55,024 nt of DNA from QHWK01 sp035315685 (lineage in GTDB: Bacteria; Acidobacteriota; Vicinamibacteria; Vicinamibacterales; CAVVIG01): contig DATFXR010000749.1 of NCBI GenBank assembly GCA_035315685.1, forward strand, positions 1-55,024, in the 5' to 3' direction. The number at the start of each line of letters is the position of its first letter. Position 1 is the stretch's first letter. This document shows, one piece after another, positions 7,565 through 15,927 of this stretch. A program made the translations under genes and the position numbers. The notes under the pieces were generated by a model, which was not told the DNA's origin, ran no database searches, and was given only the letters and a program-made list of their open reading frames with translations.

Positions 7565-9696
7565 CGCCCGACGCGCTCACCTCGCTGGCCTCTCCCGATC
7601 CGGTCGCCTTCGTGCCCGGTGTTCGAGGGCACGATGCGCTCGCGCAGTACTGGCTCGGGCAGGTCACGTTGCGGCTGCGGCGCGAAGTCTGCTGGCTGTG
7701 GCGCGAGCGCGATCTGCGCGTTGCGGGCGCATCGGTGTCGGCGGCGATGCCGCCGCCCGTCGATCGAGCCGTCGCGGCACTGGACCTCGTCCGCTACGAG
7801 CACGACAAGCGGGCCTTCTTCGCCGACGACGTGACGGCGCGGTATTTGAGTGAGCGCATCGGGACCGCGCCGCCGACCGCGTCGGCGAGCGGCGATCGAC
7901 GCGGATCGTTCAGCTGGGTCGCCGCACGACTCCAGCTACGTCCCGTCGAATGCTTCACGCTGGCGGTTGCGCTGCTGTCGGTCGTCGACAGCGCCGCAGG
8001 ACAGGTGATCGCATGCTGCCTCAACGACCCGTCGCGCACGTCGCCGGCGCTCGCGCTGGCGCAGCGGCTGTGGGACGAGCCCGACGAGTTGGTGCACTGC
8101 TTCGATCCGGCCCACGCGCTGCTCCGCCACGGACTGATCAGCATCGGAAGCGACGCCTCGTCGCACGATTGGCAGTCGCCGCTAGCCGTTCCCTCGCTCG
8201 TTGCATCCGAGCTGTTGTTCGGCAGCGAGCGGTTGCCGGCAGCACTCGAGCCGATTGACACGATCGCGCTGCCCGCCGATCTCGACCAGGCGGCGATCGC
8301 GCGGGTGTCGGCCGCAGTCGCGGGCGGCGCCACGAGCATGCGGATCGCTCCGGTCGTCGGCAGCATGGGCGCGCCGCTCGCGGAAGTGGCGGCGGCGTGT
8401 GCCGAACGCGCCGGCGTCCGCACGGTGCGGCCGAGTCCCGCTCTGTCGCGCGAGCAGCTCGGGCCCGCGCTCGCCGCCGCGTGGCTGCGCGGGCATGCGG
8501 TCTACGTGCCGGCCTCGTTGCTGGCGGCGCCGGCCGCTCACGAAGCGATCCTCGAAACGCCGCCGCTGCCCGGTCTCCCGCTCACGCTGTTCGTCGGCGT
8601 GACCGATCGCGCTGCGCTGCGCGGTCTGAGCCCGACGCTGCCGGCCATCGCGGTGCCGCCACTGACCTATTCTGAACGGCTCGCCTGCTGGCGCGAGGCG
8701 ATCCCTGCAGCCGGCGCCGCCCTGCCCGAGCTCGCGCGCCGCTTTCGATACGAACAATCTGCGATTGCCCGCGTCGGCGGCGAGCTCGCCACGCTCGGAC
8801 GACCGCCCAGCACGAGCGAGATGCTCGCCGCCGCGCGCGCCGACCTCGATCTCGGCACCCTGGCGCAACCGGTGGCGCCGCGATTCGCCCGCCGCGAACT
8901 GATGCTGCCGCCGGTGCAGTCGTCGCAAATCGACGAGATCGTCGAAGCGATGAAGAACCTGACGCGGGTGCATTACGAGTGGGGCACGGCACGTGCGTGG
9001 AACGAAGGGGGGCTGGCCGCTCTCTTCGCGGGACCGCCGGGCACCGGCAAAACCATGGCGGCCGAGGTGATCGCCGCGGATCTGGCGCTGCCGCTGTACC
9101 GCATCGATCTGTCGCAGGTGGTCAACAAGTACATCGGCGAGACCGAGAAGAATCTGCGCCGCCTGTTCGACGCCGCCGACTCGTCCGACGTGATTCTGTT
9201 CTTCGATGAGGCCGACGCGCTGTTCGGCAAGCGGACCGAGGTCAAGGACGCGCACGATCGCTACGCGAACCTCGAGATCAGCTATCTGCTCGAACGCATG
9301 GAGCGATTCAAGGGGCTGGCGATCCTCGCCACCAACCGCAAGAAAGATCTCGACGAAGCGTTCCTGCGCCGCCTCCGATTCGTCGTCGAGTTTCCGCTGC
9401 CGGGCGTTGCCGATCGCTTGCGCATCTGGCGCAGCGTGATACCCGACGGCGTCGACGCCAGCCAGCTCGATTTCGACTTTCTCGCGCAGCGCTTCGCGCT
9501 GTCGGGCGGTCACATTCGCAGCATCGTGTTCTACGCATGCCTGCAGAGTGCGGCGGACGGCGCGCCGCATCGGCTGACCATGCCGGCGATCGTCCATGCC
9601 GTGCAGCGCGAATACGACAAGCTGGATCGCGCCAGCAGCCTCGATCAGTTCGGACCGTACGCTGCCCTCGTCAGCGCGCAGAGGGCGCCACGATGA
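7561..9696 (+). CDS. AAA+ ATPase of the contractile injection system (Pvc15-like)
   Basis: 711 residues. A long N-terminal part (1-450) without hallmark motifs, probably winged-helix and helical, precedes one AAA+ module: Walker A GPPGTGKT at 491-498, Walker B ILFFDEAD with D549/E550, sensor 1 ILATNRKKDLDEAF, and arginines in FLRRLRFVVEF. This is the general Pvc15/Afp15 architecture, thought to help assembly or cargo loading. It is not ClpV: there is only one AAA domain and no N-terminal ClpV sheath-binding region. Overlaps both neighbours by ATGA. Confidence 0.95.
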   Translation: MTPDALTSLASPDPVAFVPGVRGHDALAQYWLGQVTLRLRREVCWLWRERDLRVAGASVSAAMPPPVDRAVAALDLVRYEHDKRAFFADDVTARYLSERIGTAPPTASASGDRRGSFSWVAARLQLRPVECFTLAVALLSVVDSAAGQVIACCLNDPSRTSPALALAQRLWDEPDELVHCFDPAHALLRHGLISIGSDASSHDWQSPLAVPSLVASELLFGSERLPAALEPIDTIALPADLDQAAIARVSAAVAGGATSMRIAPVVGSMGAPLAEVAAACAERAGVRTVRPSPALSREQLGPALAAAWLRGHAVYVPASLLAAPAAHEAILETPPLPGLPLTLFVGVTDRAALRGLSPTLPAIAVPPLTYSERLACWREAIPAAGAALPELARRFRYEQSAIARVGGELATLGRPPSTSEMLAAARADLDLGTLAQPVAPRFARRELMLPPVQSSQIDEIVEAMKNLTRVHYEWGTARAWNEGGLAALFAGPPGTGKTMAAEVIAADLALPLYRIDLSQVVNKYIGETEKNLRRLFDAADSSDVILFFDEADALFGKRTEVKDAHDRYANLEISYLLERMERFKGLAILATNRKKDLDEAFLRRLRFVVEFPLPGVADRLRIWRSVIPDGVDASQLDFDFLAQRFALSGGHIRSIVFYACLQSAADGAPHRLTMPAIVHAVQREYDKLDRASSLDQFGPYAALVSAQRAPR

Positions 9697-9962
9697 GCAC
9701 ATCGTCATTGCCGCGACGTCGTCTCCGCATCGGCCGTCTCGACCTCGACATGCGCGGGGTCGATGCGACGCGGGCCGAGGCGGCGGCACGGGCGCTCGGT
9801 CCCGCGCTCGCCCAGGCGATCGCGTCTCGCCGATCGCTCGGCGTCGAGCGCGAACGAATCGACGCCGGCCGCGTCGACCTGCCTGCGTCGTCCGCATCGG
9901 GTGATCTCGCGGCAGCCATCGCCCGGCGCATCGCCGCCGTGCTCGGAGGGACGAAGCGATGA
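9693..9962 (+). CDS. Small conserved eCIS protein of unknown function
   Basis: 89 residues from the ATGA overlap with the ATPase gene; the next gene again overlaps by ATGA. The core LRIGRLDLDMRGVDATRAEA followed by ALGPALAQAI and LAAAIARRIAAVL resembles the short proteins that sit behind the ATPase in many eCIS operons: one beta strand pair and two amphipathic helices. No function is known to me. Its tight coupling to the ATPase suggests an adaptor role (inference). Confidence 0.6.
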   Translation: MSTSSLPRRRLRIGRLDLDMRGVDATRAEAAARALGPALAQAIASRRSLGVERERIDAGRVDLPASSASGDLAAAIARRIAAVLGGTKR

Positions 9963-10630
9963 CTTTGCTGCGCGGAGCGCTGATCGAGTACGGAACGTCG
10001 CTGATCGGTCCGATTCCGAACATCGTCATCTTCCAGTTCAACCCGGAGTCGTTGTCGCGCACGCTGCAGATCCCGCCGCGGCCGACCGGCGCGACCCAGC
10101 GTGAGACGACGCAGGCCGGTGAGAAGACCTTCGAGAAGATTACGTTCAAGGCGCACTTCAGCGCCGTCAACATGCTCGACGAGGACAAGGTGCTCGCGAA
10201 GCTGTTCGGCATCGGCCCGCAGCTCGCAGCGCTGGAGAAGATGGTTCTTCCCAGCTCGAAAATCGCCGGCCTGATCGGCGCCGCGATCGATGCGATCGGC
10301 GACGCACTCGGCGACGGCGGCGGCGACGATGCCCCCGCCCAGCCGATTCCACGCGAGAAGTACCCGCGGATTCTGTTCATCTGGGGGCTGACGCGGGTGC
10401 TGCCCGTCACCATCGACTCGATGAGCATCTCCGAGCTGGAGTACGACTCGATCCTGAACCCGCTGCGCGCCGAAGTCGACATCACGCTGAGCGTGATTGC
10501 CGTCGACGACTGCTCGGATGACGTGCTGGCCAAGGGTGCGCTCGAGTACTCGACGATCGCCAAGGAGGCGATGGCGATTGCCAATCTCGCCAACACCGCC
10601 GAGCAGATCGTCGATCTGATTCCGTTGTAG
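9959..10630 (+). CDS. CIS tube-domain protein (Pvc7-like), LysM part missing
   Basis: 223 residues. Begins with the family pattern FQFNPESLSRTLQIPPRPTG, with the second half RILFIWGLTRVLPVTIDSMS then ELEYDSILNPLRAEVDITLS. This is the contractile-injection-system tube protein N-terminal domain, which in PVC/Afp connects the spike-hub to the tube. In Pvc7 the same polypeptide carries a LysM at the end; here the protein stops after an alanine-rich helix and the LysM-like domain is a separate gene starting 8 bases downstream. A glycine-aspartate-rich loop (GDGGGDDAP) interrupts the middle. Confidence 0.88.
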   Translation: MTLLRGALIEYGTSLIGPIPNIVIFQFNPESLSRTLQIPPRPTGATQRETTQAGEKTFEKITFKAHFSAVNMLDEDKVLAKLFGIGPQLAALEKMVLPSSKIAGLIGAAIDAIGDALGDGGGDDAPAQPIPREKYPRILFIWGLTRVLPVTIDSMSISELEYDSILNPLRAEVDITLSVIAVDDCSDDVLAKGALEYSTIAKEAMAIANLANTAEQIVDLIPL

Positions 10631-10638
10631 GTGCCGCG

Positions 10639-10911
10639 ATGTTCCTGCCCAACTCCCGCTACTACAAGGTTGCGACGGTCGAGACCGTCACGTCGACCGG
10701 TGAATCGGTGACGGCGCTCAAGCTGCGTCGGCTGACGCCCGTAGCCGGTGACCCTCAGATGGTCCAGTCGGGCGACCGGCTCGACCTGTTCGCGCAGGCG
10801 CAGACCGGCGACGCGACGCAGTTCTGGCACGTCGCCGACGCCAACACCGCGCTCGACGGCCCGACGCTGACCGAGACGCCGGGCGACACGCTCATGGTGC
10901 CGAGGAGCTGA
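10639..10911 (+). CDS. LysM/gp53-like baseplate protein
   Basis: 90 residues. MFLPNSRYYKVATVETVT, then RLTPVAGDPQMVQSGDRLDL, FWHVADANTALDGP, PGDTLMVPRS: the pattern of the small tail-X/LysM-like baseplate wedge component (compare T4 gp53 and P2 gpX). It is coded as an independent gene right behind the Pvc7-like protein and before the hub, with one base before the GTG of the hub gene. Role: clamp between hub and wedge, by family analogy. Confidence 0.75.
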   Translation: MFLPNSRYYKVATVETVTSTGESVTALKLRRLTPVAGDPQMVQSGDRLDLFAQAQTGDATQFWHVADANTALDGPTLTETPGDTLMVPRS

Positions 10912-10912
10912 C

Positions 10913-12058
10913 GTGGCCGAACAACGCTTCCGCGTCTGGTTCGGCGACCGCGCCGCGAGCGAGGACGAGCTCGAACGCATCGAAGACATCGAAGTCACGC
11001 AGGAGATGGACGCGTTCTGGGAGGCGCACCTGCGCATGGCGTTGTGTCTGGATGCCAACGGCGCCTGGCTGCACTGGCCAGGCGACACGACCACGCCGTT
11101 TTCACGAGTCCGCGTCGAGATTGACATCGGCAACGGACGGTTCGCGCCGCTGATCGATGGGCCACTGGTCAGCATCGACGCAGGGCTCGACTCGCAGCCC
11201 GGGCGCAGCACCGCAACCATGGTCGTGCGCGACGACAGCGCATTCCTCAACAAAGACGAGGACACCGAGCCGCCGTTCGAGCACCGCGCCGCCAGCCAGA
11301 TCGCCCAGGAGCTGTTCGGCCGCTTCGAGCAGATCCGCGACACGCGGATCGAGAACACACAGGCAACTCCGGAGACGACCCAGCGCCGCGGCACCGTGCT
11401 GCAGTTCCTCCGCGACCTCGCCACCGCCAACGATCGTCACGCGTACGTACTCCCGGGCGACACGCCGGGGGCGAGCGTCGGCTGTTTCCTGCCCGATCCG
11501 GAAAACGCCGCCGATTTGCCGCCGCTGGTGCTGATCGGCGACGGCCGCAACCTGTCGCAGGCCAGCGTGACTCAGGATCCGAATGGCGGCGAGCGCACGC
11601 GGGCCCAGGTGCTGCGGGTCAACGATCAGGGCGTCACGACATTCGAGACCAGCGCAGCCGATCTCGGCCTGATGCGCAGTCTGCCGGCGCTTCCGGCCGA
11701 CCTGACGCCGCGCCGACTGATAAGCCCGTCGGACAGCACGCGCGAAGACCCGACCGCCGCCGTTACGGCGCAGGCGCGGCGCAACGGCTACGTCTTCAAG
11801 CTCGCGAGCCACGTGATCCCCAGCTGCTACGCCGGCGTGCTCGTGCCGTACCAGAAGGTGCGCGTCGATGCCGGAGCCACGCCGTACAGCGGCGACTACC
11901 TGATCACCAAAGTGGTCCACCGCATCACGCCGTCGCTCTACACGCAGGAGCTGGAGGCCAAGACGAACTCGGTGACCGAGGTCTCGGGCGCGGCGGTCGC
12001 CGAGGCGTTGGGCGGCGGGCTGCAGCTCTCCGTGTCCGCGAGCGGAGGGATCTTCTGA
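10913..12058 (+). CDS. Baseplate hub protein (gpD/VgrG N-terminal-like, Pvc8 hub half)
   Basis: 381 residues from GTG 10913. Family pattern of phage late control gene D proteins: FRVWFGDRAASEDELERIED at the start, PLIDGPLVSIDAGLDSQPG, HRAASQIAQELFG, and the C-terminal GVLVPYQKVRVDAGATPYSG with YLITKVVHRITPSLYTQELE. Forms the trimeric hub that changes sixfold to threefold symmetry. In PVC the spike is fused (Pvc8); here the spike is the next gene, starting inside the stop (TGATG). Confidence 0.88.
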   Translation: MAEQRFRVWFGDRAASEDELERIEDIEVTQEMDAFWEAHLRMALCLDANGAWLHWPGDTTTPFSRVRVEIDIGNGRFAPLIDGPLVSIDAGLDSQPGRSTATMVVRDDSAFLNKDEDTEPPFEHRAASQIAQELFGRFEQIRDTRIENTQATPETTQRRGTVLQFLRDLATANDRHAYVLPGDTPGASVGCFLPDPENAADLPPLVLIGDGRNLSQASVTQDPNGGERTRAQVLRVNDQGVTTFETSAADLGLMRSLPALPADLTPRRLISPSDSTREDPTAAVTAQARRNGYVFKLASHVIPSCYAGVLVPYQKVRVDAGATPYSGDYLITKVVHRITPSLYTQELEAKTNSVTEVSGAAVAEALGGGLQLSVSASGGIF

Positions 12059-12630
12059 TGGAAGCGGTCGAGCAACACGTCGAGCAGCTCGTCACCCGCG
12101 CCGGGTCACGGTATTTCGGAAAGTACCGCGGCACCGTCATCGACATTAGCGATCCCAACAATCAGTGCCGCATCCGCGCCACGGTGCCGGCGGTGCTCGG
12201 CGATCAGCCGTCCGGGTGGGCGATGCCCGCCGCGCCGTTCGCCGGCGACAGCCACGGCTTCGTGATGCTGCCCAAGGTGGGCGACGGCGTGTGGATCGAG
12301 TTCGAGGCCGGGCAGCTCGACAACCCGATCTGGTCCGGCGGCTGGTGGGCGAGCGGTCAGCGGCCGAATCCGCAGGGGCCGGCCGTTCGCGTCATCGTCT
12401 CCGAAAAGGGCCACGCGCTCGTCCTCGACGACGATGCCAACGAGGTGAAGCTCGTGCACGGCGGCGGGCCAACGATCAAGCTGACCGCGAGCGAGATCGT
12501 TCTGACCTGCGGCGCCTGCGAAATCAAGATCAGCAACGACAACATCTCGCTCAACAACGGGCTGATCAAGGTGGGGCTCGCCGGCGTGAGCCTCGTCAAC
12601 GGCGCGATGACGTTCGGGGTGCCGCCATGA
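12058..12630 (+). CDS. Spike protein (gp5/gpV OB-fold plus beta-prism)
   Basis: 190 residues. GKYRGTVIDISDPNNQCRIR opens an OB-fold; MPAAPFAGDSHGFVMLPKVG, then GDGVWIEFEAGQLDNPIWSG are diagnostic for the gp5/gpV baseplate assembly family. The end (KISNDNISLNNGLIKVGLAG) is a short repetitive beta segment for the triple-stranded needle. It sits between hub and tip genes, overlapping both (TGATG and ATGA). No lysozyme domain is inserted. Confidence 0.92.
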   Translation: MEAVEQHVEQLVTRAGSRYFGKYRGTVIDISDPNNQCRIRATVPAVLGDQPSGWAMPAAPFAGDSHGFVMLPKVGDGVWIEFEAGQLDNPIWSGGWWASGQRPNPQGPAVRVIVSEKGHALVLDDDANEVKLVHGGGPTIKLTASEIVLTCGACEIKISNDNISLNNGLIKVGLAGVSLVNGAMTFGVPP

Positions 12631-12953
12631 TCCCGATTCTCACCACCGCCAGCACCGTGATGTGCCCGCACGGCGGGACCGCGCTGCTCACGACGAGCAA
12701 CACCGAAATGGTGATCGAAGGGGCGCCGGCGCTGCTCCAGATCGATGTGCATCCGATCCTCGGGTGTCCGTTCACGCCGGTGGCGTACTCGCCCTGCGTG
12801 CTGATCCAGTGGATCACCGCCGCGACACAGACGTCGGTGCATGGCGTGCCGGTCCTGTTACAGAACAGCATCGGACTGTGCCTCAACGCAACGTCGGCGC
12901 CGCAGGGGACCGCGATCGTCGTGCAGGTGCAGCAGCAGGGGAAAGGAATCTGA
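12627..12953 (+). CDS. PAAR-like spike tip protein
   Basis: 108 residues from the ATGA overlap. VMCPHGGTALLTTSN near the N-terminus, then GCPFTPVAYSPCVLIQW and LNATSAPQGTAIVVQVQQQG. This resembles the PAAR-like/DUF4280 group that caps the spike; the Cys and His residues (CPHGG, GCPF, SPC) are probably metal ligands that stabilise the cone. Position directly after the spike gene supports this. Confidence 0.78.
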   Translation: MIPILTTASTVMCPHGGTALLTTSNTEMVIEGAPALLQIDVHPILGCPFTPVAYSPCVLIQWITAATQTSVHGVPVLLQNSIGLCLNATSAPQGTAIVVQVQQQGKGI

Positions 12954-12963
12954 GGATCCGAGG

Positions 12964-13350
12964 ATGACGCTCTCGAACGGCAGGCATCTCGCGTTCCCGT
13001 TCCGGATCGGCGGCGACGGCCGCACCGCCGCACCGGTCGACGACGCCGCGCAGGTGCGCGATGAACTGCTGCAGTTGCTGCTGACCAGCCCGGCGGAGCG
13101 TCTGTTCCTGCCCGAGTTCGGCGGTGGCGTTCGCAAGCTCGTGTTCGAACCGGCGTCCGAGACGCTGCGCGGCGTCGTCAAGGCGCGCATCACCAACGGG
13201 CTGTCGCGTTGGCTCGGGCACCGGTTGACGGTCGAGCTCATCGACGTCGTGTGGGACGACGCGGCGGCGACGCTCGAAGTGACGGTGAAGTATCGGCCCG
13301 CAGGCAGTCCAGATTCGCGGGTCGTGAAGTTTCAGCGCAGCTCGCAGTAA
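12964..13350 (+). CDS. gp25-like baseplate wedge protein
   Basis: 128 residues from ATG 12964. LAFPFRIGGDGRTAAPVDDA, QVRDELLQLLLTSPAERLFL, PEFGGGVRKLVFEP: hallmark of the GPW/gp25 family. The EPR-type motif of the family is not obvious in the shown sequence. In phages gp25 nucleates sheath assembly on the baseplate. Followed by the first J-type gene after 11 bases. Confidence 0.93.
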   Translation: MTLSNGRHLAFPFRIGGDGRTAAPVDDAAQVRDELLQLLLTSPAERLFLPEFGGGVRKLVFEPASETLRGVVKARITNGLSRWLGHRLTVELIDVVWDDAAATLEVTVKYRPAGSPDSRVVKFQRSSQ

Positions 13351-13361
13351 CGGAACCAGCA

Positions 13362-15923
13362 ATGACGGCGATCAAGTTTCCGGATTTCGTCGATGACCGT
13401 GCCGATGTGCTGCGCGATCAGGGCCTCGATGGGCTGAAGCTCGCGCTCGTGTCGCTGCCGTCCGGCGCCAATCCGGACCATGCCGACATCGAGCTGCATT
13501 TCTACAACGGGCTGCACGTCGCTGCGATCCTCGCCGACATCGGTGGCGATCCGGTGCGCGCCCGCCAGGTCTTTCGCATTCGCGGCGGCTCGCGCATCGT
13601 CGCCGGCATATCCAGCGGGCAGGTGCGGGTGACGGCGGTGTCAGGCATCGATGCGACACGTCTGTCGCTGCGAGTCGAGCCGGTCGGCGATTATTCCACT
13701 TACACGCTGGAGCTCGTCTGGAACGCCAGCCTGATCGATCCGTTTTTCAGCGCGATCGGCTTCAAGTTCCGTCCCGGCTGCTTCACGAACGACTGCGCGC
13801 CGCCACTGCCCGGGCGACCGCCGCTGCCAAATCCGGCAATCGACTACCTCGCCAAGGATTACGACTCGTTCCGCCACACGCTGATGGTCGCAATGGCCGA
13901 TCGCGTGCCGGGGTGGGCCAGCACGAGCGAGGCAGACCACGACCAGGTGCTGATCGACTTGTTCGCGGCCGCCGCCGACGAAATGAGCGACTACCAGGAC
14001 CGGGTCATGGCAGAGGCCTACCTGGCGACGACCAGAAAGCGGGTGTCGCTCGCGCGACACGCCCGGCTCGTCGACTACCACCTGCACCAGGGCAATCAGT
14101 CCACCACCTGGCTTGCAGTCGACGTGGTCGGTGGGCAGGCGCCGTTCACGCTCGACGATCAGGAGCTCGTCGTGTGGACCGGCGGCGCCACCCCCGGAGA
14201 CGAAGCGGTGTTTTTCGCGAGCCGCGAGCGCCGTCGGCCGGTCGCGCAACGCCAGCGGCTGGATCCGCTGCTCAATCGGTTGCGCATGCACACCTGGCGC
14301 AACGCCCAGCCCGCGCTGGCCGCGGGCAGCACGAGCGCCGACATCGCGCCGCTGTCGGCGCTCGCGTCGCAGGCAGACGCCGATGCGCTGCGCGACCTGG
14401 TGCGGAAGGGCCTGTGGCGGGAGATGCTCGTTGCGGAAGTGCTCAACCCGCTCACCGGTGCGGTCGCCGGCCGGCATCGCGCGAAGCGCCAGGTGCTGCG
14501 GCTGCTCGCCGGCCCGGACGTCGATGCCGGGGCGGCGGAATCTGTCTTCGATCCGGTCACGAGCACGTGGATCGTGCGGGTGCACTGGCGCGACGAAGAC
14601 GCGCTGCGCTTCGACTACAGCTTCACGACCTTCTGCCCGGGTCCGCCGCCGACGACGGTCGAGGACGTGTCGATCTTCTACGGCAACCTGGTGATGGTTC
14701 ACGAGGGGCGGCCGATCGAGGCGCATTTCCACGAAGTGGGGAGCCTGCTGCCGACGGAAACCGAGACCGTCAAGCATCGCTACGTCGAGCGCATGAATCG
14801 CTTCGGGAACGGGCGCGACTGGGTGCTCGCGCCGTTGCCAGACGCCGGACCGCTCGCCTATCTGCCGCCGCTCGACGGCGCCGCGCCGACGGGCGAAGAG
14901 CCGGCCCGCTCGACGCTGTCGCTGCAGGTCGAGGCGCCCGGTGGCGCGCGTGAGGCCTGGGACGAAGTCGAGAGCCTCGTTCACAGCGACGACTCGGCGG
15001 AGAACGGCGACCAGTTCATGGTCGAGACCGACGAGCGGCGACGCACGGTTCTGCGCTTCGGCAACGGGACCAATGGTCGTCTGCTGCCGGATGGCGCGAC
15101 CGTGCACGCCGAGTATCAGATCGGCGGTGGTCACCGCGGCAACATCGGCGCGGATCAACTCGTCAACATCCAGCCGCTCACCGGCGTTCTCAGTGGCGCG
15201 GTGATCGCCGCCACCAACCCGTTCGACGTGACCGACGGCCGCGACCCCGAGTCGGCGGAGCGTGTCCGACGCGACGCGCCCGAGGCGTTCCGCACGCGCC
15301 AGCTGCGTGCCGTCACGCTGGCCGATTACGTGACGCGCGCCGAAGAAGTCACCGGCGTGTCGCGGGCGGTCGCGCGCTATGCCTGGACCGGCAGCTGGCG
15401 AACCGTTCGCATCGCGATCGATCCGACCGGCTTCACTGCGCTCGGCGACGCGCGCTCCGATGCGCTGTGGGATGAACTGCGCCCGCGCATTGCCGATCAT
15501 CTCGAAGCGGTGAGGCTGATCGGCGAGGACATCGAGCTGCGCCCACCCCGCTACGTGCCGCTGGAAATCCTCGTCGTGGTCTGCGCCGGCGAATCGTATT
15601 GGCGCGAGGACGTGCGCTTCGTCCTCGAGCAGGAGTTTTCCGACGGATGGACCTCGGACGGCCGGCGCGGATTCTTTCACCCCGATGAATGGACGTTCGG
15701 CCAGTCGCTGCATCGCAGCGCGATCGAAGGGCGCGTCCATCGCGTCGTCGGCGTCAAACACGTCGTGCGCATCACGATGAAACGGTTCTCGGCGCCGCTG
15801 CCCGGCGTGCCGGGCGCGGAGGTGATCGAGATGGGCTTCGACGAAGTCGTGCTCGTGGCCAACGATCCCAGTCACCTCGAGCGGGGGCTGATCAGATTCG
15901 CGGTGCAGGGGGGGCGGCGGTAG
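13362..15923 (+). CDS. Baseplate J/gp6-like wedge protein 1 (Pvc11-like)
   Basis: 853 residues from ATG 13362. The N-terminal ~150 residues are an extra beta-rich domain (RGGSRIVAGISSGQVRVTAV). The wedge body starts around IDYLAKDYDSFRHTLMVAMA and ADEMSDYQDRVMAEAYLATT; the late part FGNGTNGRLLPDGATVHAEY, RQLRAVTLADYVTRAEEVTG and VLIEILVVV-like strands are typical of J-type baseplate proteins. Forms the wedge ring around the hub. Confidence 0.9.
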   Translation: MTAIKFPDFVDDRADVLRDQGLDGLKLALVSLPSGANPDHADIELHFYNGLHVAAILADIGGDPVRARQVFRIRGGSRIVAGISSGQVRVTAVSGIDATRLSLRVEPVGDYSTYTLELVWNASLIDPFFSAIGFKFRPGCFTNDCAPPLPGRPPLPNPAIDYLAKDYDSFRHTLMVAMADRVPGWASTSEADHDQVLIDLFAAAADEMSDYQDRVMAEAYLATTRKRVSLARHARLVDYHLHQGNQSTTWLAVDVVGGQAPFTLDDQELVVWTGGATPGDEAVFFASRERRRPVAQRQRLDPLLNRLRMHTWRNAQPALAAGSTSADIAPLSALASQADADALRDLVRKGLWREMLVAEVLNPLTGAVAGRHRAKRQVLRLLAGPDVDAGAAESVFDPVTSTWIVRVHWRDEDALRFDYSFTTFCPGPPPTTVEDVSIFYGNLVMVHEGRPIEAHFHEVGSLLPTETETVKHRYVERMNRFGNGRDWVLAPLPDAGPLAYLPPLDGAAPTGEEPARSTLSLQVEAPGGAREAWDEVESLVHSDDSAENGDQFMVETDERRRTVLRFGNGTNGRLLPDGATVHAEYQIGGGHRGNIGADQLVNIQPLTGVLSGAVIAATNPFDVTDGRDPESAERVRRDAPEAFRTRQLRAVTLADYVTRAEEVTGVSRAVARYAWTGSWRTVRIAIDPTGFTALGDARSDALWDELRPRIADHLEAVRLIGEDIELRPPRYVPLEILVVVCAGESYWREDVRFVLEQEFSDGWTSDGRRGFFHPDEWTFGQSLHRSAIEGRVHRVVGVKHVVRITMKRFSAPLPGVPGAEVIEMGFDEVVLVANDPSHLERGLIRFAVQGGRR

Positions 15924-15927
15924 CGCC

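Noticed and set aside
8182..11430. 1082-codon open frame on the minus strand
   Set aside because: Antisense to the ATPase, CIS tube-domain and hub genes, which all have strong motifs.
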